This document shows, piece after piece, positions 33,631 to 41,672 of a stretch of 64,000 nucleotides of DNA (within the stretch, counting starts at the first letter, position 1; each line of letters opens with the position of its first letter). Source of the stretch: Blastocladiella emersonii ATCC 22665. Lineage: Eukaryota; Blastocladiomycota; Blastocladiomycetes; Blastocladiales; Blastocladiaceae. The position numbers were made by a program, and so were the translations under genes. Below the pieces are notes generated by a model. It ran no database searches, was not told the DNA's origin, and worked only from the letters and a program-made list of their open reading frames with translations. The stretch is from positions 992,001 to 1,056,000 of the forward strand of contig JANHCV010000013.1 of assembly GCA_025594325.1 (NCBI GenBank), written 5' to 3'.

Positions 33631-35291
33631 ATGTTTAAAGCAGCTCATGTACCCGCTGTGATCGAGCGGATTCTTGTTTATGCGATCAAATTGGACGGGT
33701 CCGCCGACATGGACCAGTACTTGCAATATGCGCGCGTCTTGCCGCGGGCCTTGGCCCCTCGCGTTGAAACTGCCCTTCTCCTGAATGCACCAAGTCTTTC
33801 GCTCGATGGCGCGACGGCACGCGGCAACGTCGTCGCCCTTGACAAGTGGAAAACGCTTGGCGTCCCACTTACCTGTTCCACCGACGCACTTACGGCCGCC
33901 ATCGACTCCCGCAATCTCGAGACGCTCGAGTGGTGGCGCTCGACGGGTGTCCTCGACATCCATGAGCTCAAACCGTGGTTGGACGAGCTTGAAATTCAAC
34001 CTGATGTCCACGTGGCACTTGGAGTTTTGCCTGACGATGACTACGATGGAGATGGAGATTTGGAGGTTGCCCACACGCTTGCCGTCGATAAAGGAATCGA
34101 CACCATATGTGCCCAAGTTTCCTCTGGCGAGTTGACGGACCTCGCCCTTTGCAACACGATCATCACGATGCCCGGCGTTGACGCCCTCAACGCAGCCATG
34201 TCGAGCCAGCTCCAGTCGATCCAGTCCGTCGCTTTCAATGGCAGCACTGTTGACCTCCCTCGACTTCTCTCCCTTCGGCTTCCTGAATCCGTGTTGAGTG
34301 CAAGATTCGAGGGGCACTGGCTCGGCAGTGCTCCGCGCTCCGTCGTCCTGGCTGGTCTGATGGTTTGGCCGGCCAAACTCGAACATATTTCCATCCAATC
34401 AGGTCTTCTGGCTTCCAGAGTCTCGCTATTGTTCTCGAGACTTCCTGACACTCTTCGATGCCTGAGCATCAGAAACTGCTCGCTTGACGATCGTGCTCTA
34501 CTTAAACTTGCGCACGTGTTGCCTCCCGCACTTAAAGAACTTGATTTGCGCGGCAACATGCCAACGAGCGCCGGGTTCGCCTCGATAGTCCCACTGCTAC
34601 CCGACTCTCTCGAGAGCCTCCAGATTGGATCGGTTTCTGTACATCACCACTCACGTGTCAATGCCATCGATTTTGTCGAGATCCTGCCGCCAGCCCAAAC
34701 TTCTTGTAGCGGACTTCCCTGCTCACTTCGGGTGCTCACCATCTCGGGGTCAGATTTTTCGCTTCAGCTCGCCAAGTCGTTTGGCGGATTCCCGCGTCGC
34801 TCGAAATCTTGATGCTCTACATTCTTTCATCCTGCGATGACGCGCTCCAGGAGCTCGCCCGCGCGATGCCTCCTAATCTCACTCAGTTCACCGCTCACGG
34901 CTGCCACATGTCGCACTCCAGCGCCGTGGCCGTTCTCTCGCGACTTCCGCGCTCGCTCACCAACCTCGACATCGGTACCGCCGATCTTGGGCGCGAAGGC
35001 GCCGAGATTCTTGCAGCGAACATGCCTCCCGGACTTCAAAAACTTAATCTCGTCTCAGCAAACCTTGACGATGCGGCTGTCGCTGCACTCGCGCCAGCGC
35101 TCCCGCCCTGTCTCGAGCTCATGTATCTCGGCCGAAACAAGATTTCCGATGCTGGCGCAGTATCGCTCGCTGAACACTTGCCTCGATCCATGAGGGTTTT
35201 GTCGCTGGGACGGAACAATGTCACTGCTGTCGGCGTGGCGGCGCTCAAAGATGCCGACCCAGAGCTACACGTGTTGGTCGGCGGTAATTAG
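33631..35291 (+). pseudogene. Leucine-rich-repeat protein with one frameshift
   Basis: The N-terminal part (33631 to about 34790) begins VPAVIERILVYAIKL and carries one LEWWRSTGV unit of the local repeat families. It then turns into leucine-rich repeats (LPDTLRCLSIRNCSLDD, LPPALKELDLRGN, LPDSLESLQIGS). At about 34780-34800 the frame changes by one base. LRRs continue to 35291 (LPRSLTNLDIGTADLG, MPPGLQKLNLVSANLDD, LPPCLELMYLGRNKISD, LPRSMRVLSLGRNNVT). The repeat spacing passes straight through the shift, so this is one gene of about 550 codons with a single indel: a young pseudogene or an assembly error. Confidence 0.7.
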
Positions 35292-35621
35292 ATTGGGCAT
35301 GATCTCGTCGAGGACATCCTCCTCTTTGCTGCGGCGGCCACGCTTCGAGGCTCGTGCGCGTACCGATCGACAAGCTTTGGCCACGGTCGTCGTCTTCACC
35401 GCCGTCGCTGACGAAATCCTCGAACGTGAACCAGCTTAGGCCAGAATACATCACACTGAAAATTGTTGCATTCCGTCAGCTGGCGCACACAGAAAATTAT
35501 ATCTGCAAGGACAGTAGCCATCAGACATAACCAGTACCACGCAACCACGCATCAAACCAATCAAACTCGAGCTCGGCCGCAGTGCGGACAGCGCACGCCG
35601 CACCAACGAGCGGGAGCGTCG

Positions 35622-36345
35622 GAACGAGGCGACGCTGGCAATCAACGCAACGAGGCAACGCTGATCATGAAAGCAACGAGGCAACGCTGATTACGAACTC
35701 AACAAGGCGACGCTGAACTTCAACTTAACGAGGCGACGCTGGTCATCGATGCAACAAGCCGACGCTGGTCATCGATGGAACAAGGCGACGCTGATCACGA
35801 CCCAAAGAGGCGACGCTGAACATTGACGTAACGAGGCGACGCTGAACATTGACGTAAGGAGGCGACGCTCACTATCAACGCAACGAGGCAACGCTGATCC
35901 GCAAGTTCACGAGGCAACGCTGGTCATCAACGCAAGGAGGCGACGCTGAACATTGACGTAAGGAGGCGACGCTGACTATCAACGCAACGAGGCAACGCTG
36001 ATCCGCAACTTAACGAGGCAACGCTGGACATCAACGCACCAAGGCGACGCTGGTCGCCAGCACAACAAGGCGACGCTGATCACCAACTCGACAAGGCGAC
36101 GCTGACTATCAACTCGACAAGGCGACGCTGGCATCAACCCAACAAGATGACGTTGGTCATGGATGCAACGAGGCGACGCTGGTCATCTACGCAACAAGGC
36201 GACGCTGGTTATCAACCCAACAAGGCAAACCTGATCATCGACGCAACGAGGCGACGCTGATCACCAACTCAACAAGGCGGCGCTGAACTTCAACGCAACA
36301 AGGCGACGATGATCATCAACGCGAGAAGGCGACGCTGGCTGCCGA
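35622..36345 (+). repeat. 26-bp minisatellite, about 28 copies
   Basis: Tandem units of 26 bp with consensus around CAACRAGGCGACGCTGRTCA plus six variable bases. The GCGACGCTG core is nearly invariant and the tail alternates between forms such as TCATCAACG and AACATTGACG. A few units are 25 or 27 bp. No spacer/repeat alternation and no cas genes, so it is not a CRISPR. Confidence 0.85.
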
Positions 36346-36475
36346 CAACAACGCGGACGTTGCGCGCGTTGCCGTTGGCGTCGCACGTGCACTGTGCGCT
36401 CTGCGGGATCATGAAGATGAACGGCTGCGGCGTTGATTATCGACCTAACGAGGCGACGACGATGCTGTCTGCCTA

Positions 36476-36628
36476 CCGTATTCCGCAACTTACAAGAGAA
36501 ACGCGTCCGAACAAGGGTCACCCCACAGCGGATAAGCAATGTGGGATTTTGATCGGGTGAGTCGCCAGCGGGCACACGTGGGCCAGCGAGCACGCGCGAG
36601 CGCGCCACCTCTCGCCGTCCGCCGTCCC
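36476..36628 (+). repeat. Left TIR of the 1.38-kb element
   Basis: 153 bp; outer end CCGTATTCCGCAACTTACAA. Pairs with 37699-37851. Confidence 0.75.
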
Positions 36629-36688
36629 GCCCGCTGCGATCCTTTCTCCCGCACACGAGAGTGAATGATTTGGTAGAACGACGATGAA

Positions 36689-37090
36689 ATGGCTGATCAC
36701 GGTATAGACTTCTCGTGTGACATTATCGACTACCCGAACAACTTCCACGAGAAGTGTCAGCGCTGCCGCAAGGACCTGTGCGAGGAGCACGCCGACCCGT
36801 GCCACTCGTGCGGGCACCCTGATGACGTGAAGCCCGCACCAGGCGCTGAAGCCCGCCCGCCCGCGCAGCAGCGCACGCGTCGCCCGGCGGCGGCGGCCGC
36901 GGCTGCGGCGCCGCCGCCTGGCACCAGCGAGCACCGCCACTCGAAGCGGATCGCTGCGAACCGCGCCGCCGCTGCTGCTTCCGCTGCCTCTGCGGCCGCG
37001 GCCGCCGCCGCATCTTCCCCGCCTTCCGAGGGTGCCGCCGCCGCGCCAGCAAGGCCGGGGTGCGAGCGCGCACTGCGGCGGACGCCGTGA
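36689..37090 (+). CDS. Cysteine-rich ORF inside the TIR element, 133 aa
   Basis: The N-terminus has a cysteine/histidine pattern (CQRCRKDLCEEH, then CHSCGH), like a small zinc-binding module. The C-terminal half is alanine-rich low complexity. It starts 61 bp inside the left TIR. It overlaps a longer minus-strand ORF, and only one of the two is likely to be expressed. No family recognised. Confidence 0.35.
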   Translation: MADHGIDFSCDIIDYPNNFHEKCQRCRKDLCEEHADPCHSCGHPDDVKPAPGAEARPPAQQRTRRPAAAAAAAAPPPGTSEHRHSKRIAANRAAAAASAASAAAAAAASSPPSEGAAAAPARPGCERALRRTP

Positions 37091-37656
37091 TGGTGCGGCA
37101 GCGGCGTGGCCGCGCCGTCGTAGCCGTAGCCGGGTTGCTGAGGCAGCGGCGCCGCCTGCGTGGCCGAGGCAGAAACGGTGCCGTCGTGCGAGCGCCAAGA
37201 ACGACGGGGAGCGGTGGCAGGGGCGGCGGGCACGAACGCGTTCGCTGGCGTGGCCGGCCACGATTGCGCGTGCCGTTGTGGTGGCGGGTGACGGTGTTGG
37301 GGTGGATGCGACCAGTGCGGTGGGTATGGAGGGTTTGGCGGGTGGTGGCGATAGGAGGAAGCGACATCAACAGCGACGCGGTCGAGGTGCTGGGGCGGGG
37401 GATGATGACTCGTGCCGCCGTCCCAGTCCATCAGGGAGCGCAGGAAGCGGTCGGCGGGGTGCGAGTCGTAGTCGTAGCCGCCGCGGACGTTGAACATGGT
37501 GTAGAGTTGTGCGGGTTCAGGGCTTGGGCGAGGCAGTGGTGCCGCGGGTTGTGGGCGCGGGGGCTCAGGCACTTTATAGGCGAGGGGCGTCGCCGCAAGC
37601 GGTCGCTGGAGGCCCCGAGACAGGCTCTCCAAAGGAAATGCATTGGCTTCAAACAT
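36757..37656 (-). CDS. Proline/alanine-rich ORF inside the TIR element, 299 aa
   Basis: Begins just inside the right TIR (MFEANAFPLESLSRGLQRPL) and has a more protein-like N-terminal third (FNVRGGYDYDSHPADRFLRS) before histidine/proline and alanine-rich runs. Overlaps the cysteine-rich ORF on the other strand. GC-rich shadow coding is a real possibility for its C-terminal half. Confidence 0.3.
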   Translation of the reverse strand: MFEANAFPLESLSRGLQRPLAATPLAYKVPEPPRPQPAAPLPRPSPEPAQLYTMFNVRGGYDYDSHPADRFLRSLMDWDGGTSHHPPPQHLDRVAVDVASSYRHHPPNPPYPPHWSHPPQHRHPPPQRHAQSWPATPANAFVPAAPATAPRRSWRSHDGTVSASATQAAPLPQQPGYGYDGAATPLPHHHGVRRSARSHPGLAGAAAAPSEGGEDAAAAAAAEAAEAAAAARFAAIRFEWRCSLVPGGGAAAAAAAAGRRVRCCAGGRASAPGAGFTSSGCPHEWHGSACSSHRSLRQR

Positions 37657-37698
37657 GGAGAAGGTTTATTCGAGGAAGAAGGGGAGGAGAGACAAAAT

Positions 37699-37851
37699 GG
37701 GACGGCGGACGGCGAGAGGTGGCGCGCTCGCGCGTGCTCGCTGGCCCACGTGTGCCCGCCGGTGACTCACCCGATCAAAATCCCACATTGCTTATCCGCT
37801 GTGGGGTGACCCTTGTTCGGACGCGTTTCTCTTGTAATTTGCGGAATACGG
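37699..37851 (-). repeat. Right TIR of the 1.38-kb element
   Basis: Inverted copy of 36476-36628; ends GCGGAATACGG followed by TA. Confidence 0.75.
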
Positions 37852-37859
37852 TATAACGA

Positions 37860-38096
37860 CGCTTCATCGACCTCGCGATCACGCGCAACCTGCACGTCTG
37901 CGTGCTTACGCCAGTGGGTGAGTTCAAGGTCGCCAAGCGCTCGCTGATGCGCCAGGAGGTGCACGCGCTGCGCAACGTGGTCAACCTGGACGCGGGTAAC
38001 GCGTCTATCTCGCGAGCATCCTTCCCGAGGATGCGAGCCGGAATCAGAAAAGTGTGCGCAACTGAAAAGGTGTTCATCGCCGACTTACACTCATGA
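37860..38096 (+). pseudogene. Orphan coding fragment between two transposons
   Basis: The open frame includes RFIDLAITRNLHVCVLTP, then EFKVAKRSLMRQEVHALRNV. It has no start and its upstream side is the TIR element. It resembles an interior exon of a gene but no family is recognised. GC-rich codon use fits host coding. Confidence 0.3.
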
Positions 38097-38228
38097 ACGC
38101 TGAAGAGGGGAAGCGAACGCGAGGCGAGGACGGCCAAAGGCAAGGGCGAAAGGGCAAAGCCCTGCGCCAGTGCCAGCCGAAGGCTGTGTGACGGCAAATG
38201 CAGGGCTTTGCCCTGAAATGCAGGGCTT

Positions 38229-38553
38229 AGTTCAAGTACACACGCGCACGCTGGCCCAACCGCGAGAGACGCGTCGGGCAATCACGCGAGTGGCACGCGC
38301 CGGCGGCGCCACACTTCCAGTCACCGCTGGCGGACTGCCTCGCCGCGGGGTCGCACGCTCACCTCAAGCGAGCGTCTCCGCTCCCTCTGGTTTTGTTCGA
38401 GATCGCTGCTACTATTAGCCGTCGTTATACACCCTTTCCTCCCTTCTGCGTCTACCTCCTTCGCCGTGTCCATCACCGTCTCCGTCATCTCCTCAGCCTT
38501 CCGTGCATCGTGCTCAACCTTCCTCTCGCACCCTGCACCTGTACGCTTCAACT
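38229..38553 (+). repeat. 5' LTR of the copia element
   Basis: Begins AGTTCAAG and ends CTTCAACT (imperfect inverted ends). It contains GAGAGACGCGTCGG...ATCACGCGA at 38264-38289, which matches the host bipartite upstream element and may act as its promoter. Confidence 0.9.
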
Positions 38554-38568
38554 GGTTATGAGCCCTGC
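38553..38568 (+). promoter_or_regulatory. Primer binding site (internal initiator-tRNA type)
   Basis: TGGTTATGAGCCCTGC lies at the LTR edge. It is complementary to an anticodon-arm sequence with CAU in the middle, as in Drosophila copia, which primes from the 5' half of initiator tRNA-Met rather than from the tRNA 3' end. Confidence 0.65.
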
Positions 38569-40772
38569 TCGCCCTTGAAGCTCGATGTACGTACGGCCTC
38601 CGCTTCCTCCAAGCCGCTTCCACACCTCCCTGCCGCCGCGCGGTCACTGCACCTGCGCCCGCTGTACTGGCGTGGGCCGCGGACCGTGCGAGCGGCCGAG
38701 CACCAGGGCGGGAATCGCTGCCTGCCCCGGTGGCGGGTCCCAGTGCCTGCAGCGGTTGACACAGGGCCGCCAGCGCGGTTAGCCCGGCCGCCCACCTCCG
38801 TTCTCCCTCACGTCGACATGTGCGCCACCTCGCGCTCACGGCAGCAGATCGTGCCGTTGGGTATCCCGCGTATCAGTGCACCACCGCCTTGCGCGTTAGC
38901 CAAGTGCGCACACTGTGTTAGCAGATACCCTTCCGCACAATAGTCGCGATGACGGAAACCGCGTTCGCCACCCGTGTTCGCAGCGGTTCGCGCCGCTGGG
39001 CGTCCCACGAATCGGTGCACCACCGCCTTGCGCGTTAGCCAAGTGCGCACACCGTATTAGCAGACCCCGCGCCGTGCGTTCCAGCAACCTCCCCGCCGCC
39101 GGGCGTCCCGCGTATCAGTGCACCACCGCCTTGCGCGTTAGCCAAGTGCGCACACCGTGTAAGCAGACCCCGCGCGGCGCGTTGCATCATCCCCTGCCTG
39201 TGAGCCTCGGACGCGTTCCCCGATGTGATGTGTGTGTGGTTGCGACCAGGAGAAGCGGGCGTTGTGCGTGCGCGAGTGTGGGTCGCCCTTTGCGGTCACC
39301 TCCAATGCACTTTGATCTGCTCACTCCTCCTCTCGCCCCGCCGTCCGTCGTTTAGAAGTACTCGCAACACTTCGCTCCCCTTGCTCCGTATCTGGCTCGG
39401 TTCCCTTGGAACCTCTCTGGCATCTCCACCATGTATGGCTCCCCGACAACGTAGGGCGACCATGCATCGCCCCTCACACTCACGCACGCTTACCTGCACA
39501 GACCAACTATGCACACCACACAATCTTGCACTATGATGGGCGCACCTGCACCGCCAGCACCTCTCCGCGCCACCATGCTTGCCTCGCGTCGCTCTGCGAA
39601 CAGTCGCGCCCTCCCCGCGCCGTCTTGCGGGCAACGGCGTTGCAATCGCTGCGCAGCTGGCTGCCTTGCCCCGCTCGCCTCGCATCGTCGCGCGAGTACC
39701 AGCACTGCGTGCCTGCTCGCCATCGCGCTCCTCGCGGACTCTTGGCCATCTCCCGCAGTGCACGACGTGGCATCACACTCATCACGCACAATCTGAGCCC
39801 CTACGCTCCGCCTACCTGCTGGTTCGGCGCGGGGTCCCACATCCCGCTCGCCATCCGATCTCCCGCGACACGAACCACTCCACACGCTCTCCGCCATCCT
39901 ACGTTCCGCACGTCCCCAACTCGCTCCTCGCCCTTGTGGAAACCGCGCGTCCCGTGTGACGTCAGTCCTTGCACGGTCCACGGCGCCCTACCGCCCTGTT
40001 GGCCGTGTACACTCGCGCTACCCACGCTCGCGTAATCCACGGTGCACCACGCTGTTCGGCCCCGGCCGAGCCGCAGTTCCCCGATTGCACTCGCGCAAGC
40101 TGTGCATTCCGCGCGGCATCCCGCTCGCTGACTCGCTTGCGCGATCCACGTCTTCCCGCGCGACACCTGCTCTCGCGTGAGTTGCGCACACCGCTCGTCG
40201 CCCACTAGCGCGACGCGCGCGTCCCGCTCGTCGCCCGCTCGTACGACCCGCGACATCCCGCTTGGCGCCGGCACTTGTGCGAGCTGCGGAACCCGCATGA
40301 CGCCCGCACTCGCGCCATCCGCACCACCCGCTCGTCGCCCGTTCGCGCGATCCGCGCGTCCTGCACGTCGCGCAGTCCGCGCGTCTCGCTCGTCGCCCAC
40401 TCGTGCAATCCACGCGTTCCGCTCGTCGCCCGTTCGCGCGATCCGCGCGTCCCGCTCGTCACCTGCACCCGCGCGAGCTGTGCGTCCTTCTCGCCGCCTG
40501 CGCTTGCGCGATCCGCGACGTCCCGCATGGCACTCGCTACTAGATCGAGCTGTGCATCCCGCTAGCCGCTGGCGCTCGCGTGATCCGCGACATCCTTCGC
40601 GGCCCCTGCGCCCGCGCGATCCGCGTTTTTCCCGCTCGCCACCTGCACTTGCGCGGCCAACGGTACCCTGTCCTCCGCCTGCGCCCACGCGATTCGCGAC
40701 ATCTTGCACGGTGCCTGCGCTCGCGCGATCCGCAACACCACGCTCGTCGTCTACGCTCGCGCGATCCGCGGC
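38554..40772. other. Copia leader, left part; no gag recognised
   Basis: GC-rich sequence with short overlapping ORFs. It contains the direct repeats at 38861-39175 and, from about 40040, degenerate units of the type CGCTCGTCGCCC...CGCGATCCGCG up to the viral insertion. The 335-codon minus-strand ORF over this array is a repeat artefact. I find no nucleocapsid zinc knuckle and no DSGA/DTGA protease motif. Confidence 0.5.
38861..39175 (+). repeat. Three direct repeats in the copia leader
   Basis: Three copies of a roughly 75-bp unit containing GTGCACCACCGCCTTGCGCG and AGCCAAGTGCGCACAC; the conserved cores start near 38876, 39014 and 39116. Spacing is uneven (about 138 and 102 bp). Confidence 0.7.
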
Positions 40773-40777
40773 ATCAT
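40773..40777 (+). repeat. Target-site duplication (left copy) of the viral element
   Basis: ATCAT; the second copy is 58212-58216. Boundaries were set so that both ends read TGCCGCTG outward. Confidence 0.75.
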
Positions 40778-40778
40778 T

Positions 40779-40802
40779 GCCGCTGCCCTTAAGGGCAGCG
40801 GC
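40779..40802. repeat. Perfect 24-bp terminal palindrome (left)
   Basis: GCCGCTGCCCTT joined to its own reverse complement; could fold into a hairpin or be a recombinase site. The mirror copy is at 58187-58210. Confidence 0.85.
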
Positions 40803-40907
40803 ATTCAATGAAAGGAATGGGTGGCACGGGGTAGATCAAAGTACGTAGTACTACCGGTATGGGCGGATAGAACACGTGGCTACGATCTACGATGGCCGCG
40901 GCGATAG

Positions 40908-40983
40908 GTCACGTGAATTCCACGTGACGTCTCACACCCGACGCGTCTCCCTGAGTGTCTCACACTGACGCGGATGGCCACCC
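40908..40983 (-). promoter_or_regulatory. Host-like GAGACGCG / TCACGTG cluster in the left TIR
   Basis: On the minus strand: GTGAGACACTC, GGGAGACGCGTC, GTGAGACGTCACGTG. This is the same order of boxes as upstream of host genes, facing outward. The right TIR has the same at 58006-58081. Confidence 0.45.
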
Positions 40984-41562
40984 CACGCGTTGCTTACCCC
41001 GAGTGACGCGCCCGTGGAGCCCGCCAGGGCGAGGCTGTGGAAGTGAGCGTGGAGAAGGCGGTAGAGTAAATCAAGGATCTAAGCAGTAGAGCAGGTCTGA
41101 AGAACTTGAGTGAACGAACTTAAGAAGTCCGAAGAACTTGAGTGAACTGAACTTGAGTTAACTACTTTTTATAGATAACACGATAAATCGAGTTCGCGAT
41201 CCACTCGACCACTCACCGTAAGCAACAACCCTTTGCAAGTTCTTCGAAAACCGACCCCGACCTAAACGACGGGGTCCATTTCCGAACTTTTTGCAGAAGC
41301 AGCTTCGCGCCCTGATCGCCGAAGAATTTGCGAACTCGACTTATGAAGAAAACGGGCGTTCCGAAGAATTTGCAGTTGGTCGTAAAGTGAGTTCGTGGAG
41401 TTGTCATAAAGTGAGTTCGTGGAATTATTCGTGGAGGTGATTGTGGAAGTGATCGGCGCCAGGTCACGCGTCCCAGCGTGGAGCAGGGCAGCGGGAGACG
41501 CGTTGTGGAGTGGGACGCGTGGGGACGCGTGATCGGTGAACGCGTGTCTGGGACTTCAAAAT

Positions 41563-41672
41563 CCAAATTAAGTACAGCGTACGACTATAGATCAAGTCCT
41601 GGACTATTCCGTCCAAACGCACTAAACGCATTTCCAAATTAAATACCAGCAAACAGTAAGAGCATCCACACC
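41563..41672 (+). promoter_or_regulatory. Putative early promoter module of the PLV
   Basis: Shares with 45115-45240 the ordered blocks TTAAGTACRGCG, TAGATCA, AAACGCACYAAACGCA and AAATTAAATAC before the ATG. These two copies precede the replication gene and the recombinase gene, so a common control is inferred. Confidence 0.55.

Larger units (their letters stand above)
36476..37851. mobile_element. 1.38-kb TIR element with TA target duplication
   Basis: Bases 36476-36628 and 37699-37851 are 153-bp inverted copies differing at about three positions. Both ends read CCGTATTCCGCAA and are flanked by TA (36474-36475 and 37852-37853). The interior has no transposase, only two opposed low-complexity ORFs. 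The TA flank and simple TIRs fit a non-autonomous Tc1/mariner-like element, but the family is not established. High TIR identity indicates recent activity. Confidence 0.65.
40778..41534 (+). repeat. Left terminal inverted repeat of the PLV
   Basis: 757 bp. The outermost 24 bp after the first T (40779-40802) form a perfect palindrome (half-site GCCGCTGCCCTT). It also carries GTCACGTG boxes at 40908-40928 and ACGCGT near 40940. ORFs of about 110 codons inside are not supported as genes. Confidence 0.92.

Noticed and set aside
35622-36345. Possible CRISPR array
   Set aside because: Units are contiguous 26-bp tandem repeats without unique spacers, in eukaryotic DNA with no cas genes.
39801-40808. 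335-codon minus-strand ORF
   Set aside because: Translates a degenerate CGCGATCCGCG minisatellite (DERDARIA-like repeats) and runs into the viral TIR; not a gene.
41213-41566. 110-117-codon ORFs in both TIRs (also 57444-57776)
   Set aside because: Present only because the TIR is duplicated; Ser/Pro/Thr-rich composition, no start signal of viral type.
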